DNA of 6,917 nt, taken from contig DATESZ010000133.1 in NCBI GenBank assembly GCA_035283845.1, forward strand, positions 1 to 6,917. The letters are read 5' to 3'. The stretch is from DATESZ01 sp035283845. GTDB taxonomy: Bacteria > Desulfobacterota > Syntrophia > Syntrophales > JACQWR01. Of the stretch, positions 1-5,148 are shown piece after piece; position 1 is the first letter of the stretch; each line of letters begins with the position of its first letter. The notes beneath the pieces were generated by a model. It worked only from the letters and a program-made list of their open reading frames with translations. It was not told the DNA's origin and did no database searches. The position numbers and the translations under genes were made by a program.

Positions 1-800
1 AACAGCATTATGACCTTGGCAATGATCTCTTCATTTCATTTCTGGATCCTTACAACCAGTACAGTTGCGCCTACTTCAAAGATACGGATGACTTAAAAAC
101 GGCGCAACTCAATAAGCTCGACCTTATCTGTAAAAAAATTGAACTTAGTTCTAAAGATCACGTGCTGGACATTGGCTGCGGCTGGGGGGGATTTTCCAGG
201 TATGCAGCGGAACTCTATGGTTGCTCGGTTACTGGTGTTAATATATCTAAAGAACAAGTCTGTTTCGCCGGGGAATTTTGCAAAAACCTGCCAGTCCGTA
301 TCCTGCCGTGCGAATACCGTGATATCCAAGGTGAATTCGACAAGGTAGTGTCAATCGGCATGTTTGAACATGTTGGTCAAAAAAACTACAAAACCTTTAT
401 GCGGGTTGTCAATCGCTGTCTTAAAAATGACGGAATCTTCCTGCTTCAGACTATAGGCGGCAACAAATCACAGATAAAGTGCGACCCCTGGATTGACAAA
501 TACATCTTTCCGAACAGTATGCTGCCCAGTATTGCTCAGATTGGGAAGGCCGCTGAGGGCCTTTTTGTCATGGAAGATTGGCACAACCTGGGTCCCCATT
601 ATGACAAAACCCTGATGGCCTGGCATGAAAATTTTACAAAGGCCTGGCCAAACCTGAAAGGGAAATATGACGAGCGTTTCAGGCGCATGTGGGAGTATTA
701 CCTCCTTTCCTGCGCCGGGGCATACCGCGCCCGTATTATACAACTATGGCAGATCGTTTTTACCAAGGCAGGCGCAAAGCAACCGGATTGCCGGAAATAA
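1..800 (+). CDS. cfa: Cyclopropane-fatty-acyl-phospholipid synthase, 5' end missing
   Basis: The enzyme transfers a methylene group from S-adenosylmethionine to the double bond of unsaturated acyl chains in membrane phospholipids, acting at the inner face of the cytoplasmic membrane. The reading frame is open from base 3 to the TAA at 798-800, giving 265 visible residues. By recall it aligns without gaps to E. coli Cfa (382 aa), so about 117 N-terminal residues, the lipid-binding domain, lie outside the window. Visible marks are HYDLGND at the left edge, YSCAY with the active-site Cys (visible residue 22), the SAM loop DIGCGWGG (about 56-63), GMFEHVG with the conserved Glu (122), DPWIDKYIFPN, the conserved Tyr (200) in HYDKTLMAW, and the C-terminal CAGAYRAR and IQLWQ blocks. 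One oddity is Gln149 at the position of E. coli His266. The GTG at 162 is internal and is not the start. The family assignment is very secure. Confidence 0.96.
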   Translation, partial: QHYDLGNDLFISFLDPYNQYSCAYFKDTDDLKTAQLNKLDLICKKIELSSKDHVLDIGCGWGGFSRYAAELYGCSVTGVNISKEQVCFAGEFCKNLPVRILPCEYRDIQGEFDKVVSIGMFEHVGQKNYKTFMRVVNRCLKNDGIFLLQTIGGNKSQIKCDPWIDKYIFPNSMLPSIAQIGKAAEGLFVMEDWHNLGPHYDKTLMAWHENFTKAWPNLKGKYDERFRRMWEYYLLSCAGAYRARIIQLWQIVFTKAGAKQPDCRK

Positions 801-814
801 AAGCGGCAAATAAT

Positions 815-844
815 TTGACAAAACAATGCCATAAGTAATAGCAT
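815..844 (+). promoter_or_regulatory. Possible sigma70-type promoter upstream of hldA
   Basis: A perfect -35 hexamer TTGACA lies at 815-820. Eighteen bases downstream, TAGCAT at 839-844 matches four of six positions of the -10 consensus. Transcription would begin near 851, leaving a leader of about 26 nt before the ATG at 877. It lies in the only gap between cfa and hldA, where a promoter is needed if the two are separate units. A 10-bp perfect palindrome, CCTTGCAAGG at 852-861, lies near the predicted start site, just before the ribosome binding site. The hexamers are seen directly; promoter function is inferred, and the weak -10 limits confidence. Confidence 0.4.
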
Positions 845-863
845 GGCGGCTCCTTGCAAGGTT

Positions 864-869
864 GGAGAG
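864..869 (+). promoter_or_regulatory. Ribosome binding site that fixes the hldA start at 877
   Basis: GGAGAG at 864-869 sits 7 nt before the ATG at 877. The frame also has an upstream TTG at 862, but this overlaps the Shine-Dalgarno sequence and has no good one of its own. The ATG is therefore the better start, removing five residues from the longest possible frame. Confidence 0.7.
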
Positions 870-876
870 TGGAGCA

Positions 877-1854
877 ATGAGAAAAAAAAGGGCTTTCGAG
901 ATCATCGAAAACTTTTCCCGTGCATCAGTTCTTGTCGTGGGGGATATTATGATCGACCACTTTATCTGGGGAAAGGTTGCGCGGATTTCGCCCGAGGCGC
1001 CGGTTCCCGTTGTGGATGTCCAGACGGAGAACTTGCTGCTCGGTGGCTGCGCTAATGTTATAAATAATATACATGCCATAGGCGGCAAGGCATGGGGCGC
1101 TACCGTGGTTGGCGCCGATGATATGGGGGATAGACTTTTCAAGGAATTCCAAAAAAGGCGGATCGATACCGGGGGTATTGTTGTTGAAAAAAACAGGCCT
1201 ACTACACTTAAGACGAGGATTGTCGCCCATGGCCAGCAGGTGGTTAGATTCGACAGGGAAAGCAGGGAGCCCGCAGAGCAGGGCAGCATAGATAGGATCA
1301 TATCCTATGTCGAAACGGTGCGTGATGATGTGGGAGCAATTGTTATTTCCGATTACAACAAGGGGGTCGTTACCAAATCCCTGCTGGACGGGATCAGGAA
1401 AGTTCTTTGCGGAAGAAAGCACATTGTTTGCGTAGATCCGAAACGTGACGATTTTTCCATATACGAGGGATTTGACATCATTACACCGAATCACCACGAG
1501 GCGGGTCGGGCTGTGGGTATGGAGATAAGAAATGAAGATGACCTCTGCAATGTCGGAGCAAAGTTACTTGAGCGTTATAATTTCAGGGCGGTGCTAATTA
1601 CCAGAGGCGAGGAGGGGATAAGTCTTTTTGAAAAAAGCAGACAGGTTGTCCACACCCCGTTTCTTGCGGAGGCTAAAGAGGTATTCGATGTAACTGGCGC
1701 CGGTGATACGGTGATAGGTGTGTTTGCCCTCTGTATGGCTGCGGGCGCAGGCTTTAAGGAAGCGGCCGTCCTGGCCAACCATGCCGCCGGGATTGTGGTG
1801 GGAAAGGTTGGTACGGCCGTCGTTTTCCGGGAAGAGCTTAAAAAGTCCCTATGA
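877..1854 (+). CDS. hldA: D-glycero-beta-D-manno-heptose-7-phosphate kinase (PfkB/ribokinase family, RfaE domain I)
   Basis: This cytoplasmic kinase phosphorylates D-glycero-D-manno-heptose 7-phosphate at C1, a step toward ADP-heptose for the LPS inner core. The protein is 325 aa from the ATG at 877. It matches the N-terminal half of E. coli HldE along its length: VVGDIMID (20-27), RISPEAPVPVVDV (36-48), a GGCANV block (56-61) where E. coli has GGAANV, VDPKRDDF, ITPNHHEA, LITRGEEG, and the PfkB signature DVTGAGDTVIGVF (271-283). Asp277 is the expected catalytic base. The GKVGTAVV tail is also typical of RfaE domain I. No nucleotidyltransferase domain follows, so this is the stand-alone form and a separate HldC-type enzyme must be encoded elsewhere. 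Its TGA overlaps the next ATG (ATGA at 1851-1854), indicating translational coupling. A related PfkB sugar kinase is possible, but the RISPEAPVPVV block argues strongly for the heptose enzyme. Confidence 0.92.
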   Translation: MRKKRAFEIIENFSRASVLVVGDIMIDHFIWGKVARISPEAPVPVVDVQTENLLLGGCANVINNIHAIGGKAWGATVVGADDMGDRLFKEFQKRRIDTGGIVVEKNRPTTLKTRIVAHGQQVVRFDRESREPAEQGSIDRIISYVETVRDDVGAIVISDYNKGVVTKSLLDGIRKVLCGRKHIVCVDPKRDDFSIYEGFDIITPNHHEAGRAVGMEIRNEDDLCNVGAKLLERYNFRAVLITRGEEGISLFEKSRQVVHTPFLAEAKEVFDVTGAGDTVIGVFALCMAAGAGFKEAAVLANHAAGIVVGKVGTAVVFREELKKSL

Positions 1855-2456
1855 GTGAACCGAAAAAAGCCGAAGCGGTAAAATTGGTTGCCAGTATACT
1901 TTTTACGGAAAAGAAGATATTATACGATGCATTGGAGAACCTTTCCGGGGCATATGGGAAAACCGATTTTATCAGTCGCTCAATGCCTTTTTCATATACC
2001 GATTACTACTATCGGGAAATGGGATTTCCCATAGAGAGGCGTTTTGTTGCTTTTGCCGGGTTGATCATGCCGGAATCATTGCCGGATATCAAGTTGCGGA
2101 CAAATAATATTGAGAAAATATTTTCCCATGCCGGCAGGCGCCGGGTAAACATTGATCCTGGCTATATATCGCGGGCGCACTTGATCCTGGCGACAGGCAA
2201 AAGTTACGCCCACCGTCCGTATCTGAGGGATGGCGTCTATGCCGATTTGACCTTGATTTACACTGACAGGTCATTCCAAACCCTTCCCTGGACCTATCCG
2301 GATTATGGGGAAGGGAATATCAGGGAGATGCTCAAAAGAATCAGGGACAAATATGTTTTCCAGTTGAAAATGGGTGATTCATGCTCACCGGCAGTGAACG
2401 GAGCTGAGCGGTTTTTAAATAACTCCCATGCCCGTGATTTTGGGCACAACGAATGA
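1851..2456 (+). CDS. DUF4416 family protein, function unknown
   Basis: This is a 201-residue soluble-looking protein with no signal peptide or membrane segment. I recognise the DUF4416 family by its conserved blocks: DYYYREMG (51-58), then a stretch ending LPDIKLRTNNIEKI (77-90), RRVNIDPGYI (97-106), LATGKSYAHRPYL (113-125), GVYADLTLIY (128-137) and WTYPDY (147-152). The last roughly 25 residues after QLKMG are not conserved-looking. The family has no established function that I know of; the many Asp, His, Arg and Tyr residues in fixed blocks suggest an enzyme or ligand-binding protein, but that is inference. The start ATG at 1851 overlaps the hldA stop as ATGA. No good Shine-Dalgarno sequence is visible at proper spacing, so translation probably depends on ribosomes finishing hldA. 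The GC-rich inverted repeat follows 8 nt after the stop. Confidence 0.88.
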   Translation: MSEPKKAEAVKLVASILFTEKKILYDALENLSGAYGKTDFISRSMPFSYTDYYYREMGFPIERRFVAFAGLIMPESLPDIKLRTNNIEKIFSHAGRRRVNIDPGYISRAHLILATGKSYAHRPYLRDGVYADLTLIYTDRSFQTLPWTYPDYGEGNIREMLKRIRDKYVFQLKMGDSCSPAVNGAERFLNNSHARDFGHNE

Positions 2457-2464
2457 TGAAAATC

Positions 2465-2520
2465 ACCCCCACCCCTCCCTCCCCCGTCGAGGGGGAGGGA
2501 TACAGGGAGGGGGGCATTTT
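2465..2520 (+). repeat. GC-rich nested inverted repeat; possible terminator or REP-like element
   Basis: A perfect 10-bp inverted repeat, TCCCTCCCCC at 2476-2485 and GGGGGAGGGA at 2491-2500, encloses a 5-nt loop GTCGA. Outside it, C-tracts at 2466-2474 can pair imperfectly with G-tracts at 2505-2514, giving a longer nested hairpin followed by CATTTT. It lies in the 120-nt gap between the DUF4416 gene and yicC. The hairpin could end the upstream transcript, but the T-run is short and interrupted. The near-pure C strand followed by a near-pure G strand also resembles dispersed GC-rich palindromes found between genes in many bacterial genomes. The symmetry is seen directly; the role is inferred. 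Confidence 0.6.
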
Positions 2521-2576
2521 CATATAAATGGATTGGAATAGTTGCTATTTGAATAATTTTACGAGTGAGATTATGA

Positions 2577-3458
2577 ATGATTAAAAGTATGACCGGTTAC
2601 GGCAGGGCCGAAACTATCCTGAAGGGGAAGAAGGCAGTAGCGGAGATTAAATCCTTAAACCATCGCTATCTTGAGGTATCTTTGCGCCTGCCCCCTACCA
2701 TTGCCTCTCTTGAGATGGAGATAAAGAAAAAGATAGCCAATGTATTTTCCAGGGGGAAAATAGAAGTAAACATCCGTATGGATTACAATGGTTCCCCGGA
2801 CAAAGTTACAGGATTCGATCTTAATATTCCCCTCTTAAGGAGCTACTATTCCTTGCTCTGTCGAATTAAACAGGAACTCAATATGAAAGACGAGATTACC
2901 CTCGCCATGATGGCTGCTTTCAGGGATGCCTTTGCCGCTCCGGAAGAAGATGATATTGCCGCGGTCTGGCAACTGTTGGAAGTTATGCTTGATGAGGCGG
3001 TAGTCGCGTTGACGGTAATGCGGGAAAAGGAGGGTGATGTACTTTGCCGGGATTTAAGGGATCGTGTGGCCACAATCGCGCGACTTCTTGATGTTGTCGG
3101 AGATAGAGGGCCTCAGGCGCTGACGGCCTATCAGAATAGGTTGAGGGAGCGGATTAAGGAGCTGGCGGGAGATAGGGAGCTTGATGAATCCCGTCTGATG
3201 CAGGAAATTGCCATCATGGCAGAAAAAAGTGATATCATGGAAGAAATTGTTCGCCTTCGGAGCCATATCGATCAGTTCAATGATATGCTGCAAAGCGATC
3301 AGGCGGTGGGAAGAAAGGTCGATTTTCTTGTCCAGGAGATGGGGCGGGAGGTGAATACCATCGGGTCCAAGAGCGGTGATGTGGAAATATCGCGCCACAT
3401 CATAGAAATCAAAAGTGAGCTGGCAAGAATTAGAGAACAGGTGCAGAATATTGAATGA
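2577..3458 (+). CDS. yicC: YicC/YloC family endoribonuclease
   Basis: The protein is 293 aa, about the usual family length. It begins with the family hallmark MIKSMTGYGRAE, then KSLNHRYLEVSLRLP (26-40) and RGKIEVNIRM in the N-terminal YicC domain. The C-terminal DUF1732 domain is complete: DESRLMQEIAIMAEK (203-217), RLRSHIDQF, VGRKVDFLVQEMGREVNTIG (from 244), and the typical ending ELARIREQVQNIE. Studied members from E. coli and Bacillus subtilis are metal-dependent endoribonucleases, and E. coli YicC affects small RNA turnover; the same role here is by homology. The ATG at 2577 is preceded by a weak GTGAG at 2566 to 2569-2570, about 7 nt upstream. The gene opens the yicC-gmk-rpoZ-pyrF-rlmB-pilC run. 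Its last 8 nt overlap the likely gmk start, and the gmk ribosome binding site lies inside its coding sequence. Confidence 0.93.
   Translation: MIKSMTGYGRAETILKGKKAVAEIKSLNHRYLEVSLRLPPTIASLEMEIKKKIANVFSRGKIEVNIRMDYNGSPDKVTGFDLNIPLLRSYYSLLCRIKQELNMKDEITLAMMAAFRDAFAAPEEDDIAAVWQLLEVMLDEAVVALTVMREKEGDVLCRDLRDRVATIARLLDVVGDRGPQALTAYQNRLRERIKELAGDRELDESRLMQEIAIMAEKSDIMEEIVRLRSHIDQFNDMLQSDQAVGRKVDFLVQEMGREVNTIGSKSGDVEISRHIIEIKSELARIREQVQNIE
3439..3443 (+). promoter_or_regulatory. Ribosome binding site for a TTG start of gmk, inside yicC
   Basis: AGGTG at 3439-3443 is a full match to part of the anti-Shine-Dalgarno complement and lies 7 nt before TTG at 3451. This supports TTG 3451 as the gmk start over the in-frame GTG at 3415, which would add twelve residues not expected in guanylate kinases. 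The ATG at 3455 is in a different frame from gmk. Confidence 0.65.
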
Positions 3459-4068
3459 AGCCCAATCTAATAGCTTGCTCATCGTAATTTCCGCACCCTC
3501 GGGCACCGGCAAGACTTCCATTTGCAGGCATCTGATTGCTCTGTGTCCGGGGCTTAGATTTTCCGTTTCTCATACCACGAGGACACTTAGACCGGGTGAA
3601 GAAGAAGGCAAGGATTATTTTTTTATCTCCGAGACTTCTTTTAGAGAAATGATTGCCCGTGAAGAATTTGTCGAGTGGGTGGAAAACTACGGTCAATTCT
3701 ATGGGACTTCGATAAAATCCATGGAGTCCTGCCCGGAAAAGGGCTGCGACCTCATTATCGACGTGGAACCGCGAGGCGCCAGAAAACTGAAAGAAAAGCA
3801 TCCGGACGCTGTTTTTGTATTTCTTCTTCCCCCCTCGATGGAGGAGTTGAAAGACAGGTTGATAAAAAGGGGGTTTGAAGGGGAAGAGGAAATGAAGAAA
3901 CGCCTGGATAAAGCTTGTGAGGAAATTAGAGAGGTTGTGTGGTACGATTACGCGGTGTTTAATGATCGCCTCGATGAGGCAGTTGCTATTCTTCATGCCA
4001 TCTATATAGCGGAAAAAGCGAAGCGGGAGCGCTTGATGGGGCGCATCAGCACCTTCTTTGACAGGTGA
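3451..4068 (+). CDS. gmk: Guanylate kinase
   Basis: The enzyme phosphorylates GMP (and dGMP) to GDP using ATP in the cytoplasm, feeding GTP, dGTP and (p)ppGpp pools. From TTG 3451 it is 205 aa, close to E. coli Gmk (207 aa). It shows the P-loop SAPSGTGKTS (14-23), the GMP-binding block SHTTRTLRPGEEEGKDYFF (40-58), EFVEWVENYGQFYGTS (72-87) with conserved Glu and Tyr, FLLPPS, the lid region KRGFEGEEEMKKRL, and YDYAVFND near the C-terminus. The block that normally reads D-[IV]-D-x-Q-G-A is DVEPRGA here (104-110), with Glu for the second Asp and Arg for Gln. The rest is complete, so I expect an active enzyme. It overlaps yicC by 8 nt and is followed 63 nt later by rpoZ, the same gmk-rpoZ order as in E. 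coli. The start is inferred; the family is certain. Confidence 0.95.
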   Translation: MNEAQSNSLLIVISAPSGTGKTSICRHLIALCPGLRFSVSHTTRTLRPGEEEGKDYFFISETSFREMIAREEFVEWVENYGQFYGTSIKSMESCPEKGCDLIIDVEPRGARKLKEKHPDAVFVFLLPPSMEELKDRLIKRGFEGEEEMKKRLDKACEEIREVVWYDYAVFNDRLDEAVAILHAIYIAEKAKRERLMGRISTFFDR

Positions 4069-4131
4069 TATTTAACGGCGTCGTAAAAAGTCGTCATTAT
4101 TTAAATGTTTTAATCGGAGGTAAAAGGAAAT
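4069..4131 (+). promoter_or_regulatory. gmk-rpoZ gap with ribosome binding site for rpoZ
   Basis: GGAGGT at 4116-4121 is a strong Shine-Dalgarno sequence 10 nt before the rpoZ ATG. Upstream of it the gap has GTCGT twice (4080-4084 and 4090-4094) around a run of five A, and an ATTTAAAT palindrome near 4098-4105. I see no hairpin with a T-run that would end transcription, and no convincing promoter, so rpoZ is probably read through from gmk. Confidence 0.6.
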
Positions 4132-4404
4132 ATGGCAAGAATTACTGTTGAAGATTCTTTGAGAAAGGCAATAAACAGGTTTGCCCTCGTTTTGCTTACG
4201 GCGCAAAGAGCAAGACAAATTCTAAAGGGATCAGAACCTCTTACGAAAGTTAAAAATAACCGGGAGATTGTGGCGGCGCTTCGGGAGATCGCCGACGGCA
4301 AAGTTGTGTATGCCCACCCGGAGTACATGCTGGGGGCCAGGGTGGATTACAAGCACATTCCGGATGATACTGAATTTATCGGCGATGAAGAATACGTGGA
4401 GTGA
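4132..4404 (+). CDS. rpoZ: DNA-directed RNA polymerase omega subunit
   Basis: Omega binds the beta' subunit and helps RNA polymerase assemble; in proteobacteria it also forms part of a ppGpp site. The protein is 90 aa, like E. coli omega (91 aa). The N-terminal core is clear: MARITVEDSLRKAINRF, then ALVLLTAQRARQI with the conserved NRF-x-LV and RAR residues, EPLTKVKNNREIVAALREIADGKV matching the ALREI-x-x-G block. The acidic tail from about residue 63 is variable in the family. It follows gmk as in many bacteria. The 3' end overlaps the pyrF start by 20 nt in another frame, so pyrF translation is probably coupled to it. Very secure assignment despite small size. Confidence 0.95.
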   Translation: MARITVEDSLRKAINRFALVLLTAQRARQILKGSEPLTKVKNNREIVAALREIADGKVVYAHPEYMLGARVDYKHIPDDTEFIGDEEYVE

Positions 4405-5134
4405 AAATTCTAAAGAGCGTCTGATTTTTGCCCTTGATGGGACGGGCGATCTTGCCGGGACCATCTCCTGGGTGGAACGCCTGAAGGATCATGTAGGGAT
4501 GTTCAAGGTGGGAAAGGAAGCTTTTACCCGCTACGGTCCTGAAATTGTGTCAAGGATCAGGGGCTTTGGCGGCAAGGTGTTTCTTGATCTCAAGTTTCAC
4601 GACATTCCCCAGACCGTGGCCGCGGCGGCAAGTGTAGCCGTGGAACTTGGCGTTGCCATGTTTAATATGCACGCCATGGGCGGGAAAAGGATGCTGAGGG
4701 AGGCGGTTTTATCTGCAGGGGAAAGGGCCGAGAAATTGCAGATCCCTAAGCCTGTTATTCTGGCCGTCACGGTGCTGACCAGCTTAAATGATTACGACCT
4801 CAGGGAAATGGGATTCAGTTCTTCTTTAGAAGATGTGGTATTAAGTTTAGCCAGGCTGGCACAGGATGAAGGAGTTGCCGGCGTTGTTGCTTCACCACGG
4901 GATATTGCGGCTATAAGAAAAGTGTGCGGTCAGGATTTTATTATTGCTGCCCCTGGAATCAGGGGAAGGGATATTGCCGGGGATGACCAGAAAAGGACAT
5001 TGACCGCCGCTGAGGCTATAAAATTTGGCGCCGATTACCTGGTTGTCGGGCGCCCTATCCGCCTGGCGGCAGATCCTGTGGCTGAAGCCGACAGGATTGC
5101 AAAAGACATGTCGGGGCGCCCTGCCGAACGCTGA
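4385..5134 (+). CDS. pyrF: Orotidine 5'-phosphate decarboxylase
   Basis: This cytoplasmic TIM-barrel enzyme decarboxylates OMP to UMP, the last step of de novo pyrimidine synthesis. From ATG 4385 it is 249 aa, normal for the bacterial class. RLIFALD (12-18) gives the first barrel strand with Asp18; the catalytic block FLDLKFHDIPQT supplies Asp68, Lys70 and Asp73; NMHAMGG follows; the phosphate-binding parts are PGIRGRDIAGDDQKRT (190-205) and VVGRPI with Arg223. The open frame extends back to an ATG at 4268, but that would add 39 residues inside rpoZ with no family similarity. ATG 4385 is the last in-frame start before RLIFALD. It lies 20 nt inside rpoZ and lacks a good Shine-Dalgarno sequence, so translation is likely coupled to rpoZ. 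A 14-nt gap precedes rlmB. Confidence 0.95.
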   Translation: MKNTWSENSKERLIFALDGTGDLAGTISWVERLKDHVGMFKVGKEAFTRYGPEIVSRIRGFGGKVFLDLKFHDIPQTVAAAASVAVELGVAMFNMHAMGGKRMLREAVLSAGERAEKLQIPKPVILAVTVLTSLNDYDLREMGFSSSLEDVVLSLARLAQDEGVAGVVASPRDIAAIRKVCGQDFIIAAPGIRGRDIAGDDQKRTLTAAEAIKFGADYLVVGRPIRLAADPVAEADRIAKDMSGRPAER

Positions 5135-5148
5135 AGGGGGAAAGTCCA

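Noticed and set aside
744..1301. 185-codon open frame on the - strand across the cfa end and hldA
   Set aside because: It lies opposite strongly conserved hldA coding sequence, has low-complexity Ser/Leu-rich translation and no recognisable motif.
925..1497. 190-codon open frame on the - strand inside hldA
   Set aside because: Fully contained within hldA, whose protein matches its family along its length; the antisense translation has no recognisable family.
2465..2515. Transposon end or attachment site at the inverted repeat
   Set aside because: No transposase, integrase, target duplication or tRNA gene is present nearby; only the palindrome is seen.
2517..2560. Promoter for yicC in the AT-rich stretch after the GC-rich repeat
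   Set aside because: TATAAA at 2523-2528 resembles a -10 box, but no matching -35 lies at proper distance; other pairs match too poorly. A promoter is likely somewhere in this gap but I cannot place it.
3415..3450. Extended N-terminus for gmk from GTG 3415
   Set aside because: It adds twelve residues lying wholly within yicC with no family match; TTG 3451 has a better ribosome binding site and gives the usual length.
4058..4086. Promoter for rpoZ based on a perfect TTGACA at 4058-4063
   Set aside because: The TTGACA falls in the last codons of gmk, and no acceptable -10 hexamer occurs 15-19 nt downstream.
4268..4384. Extended N-terminus for pyrF from ATG 4268
   Set aside because: The extra 39 residues lie within rpoZ in another frame, are not typical of OMP decarboxylase, and push the protein well over the usual length.
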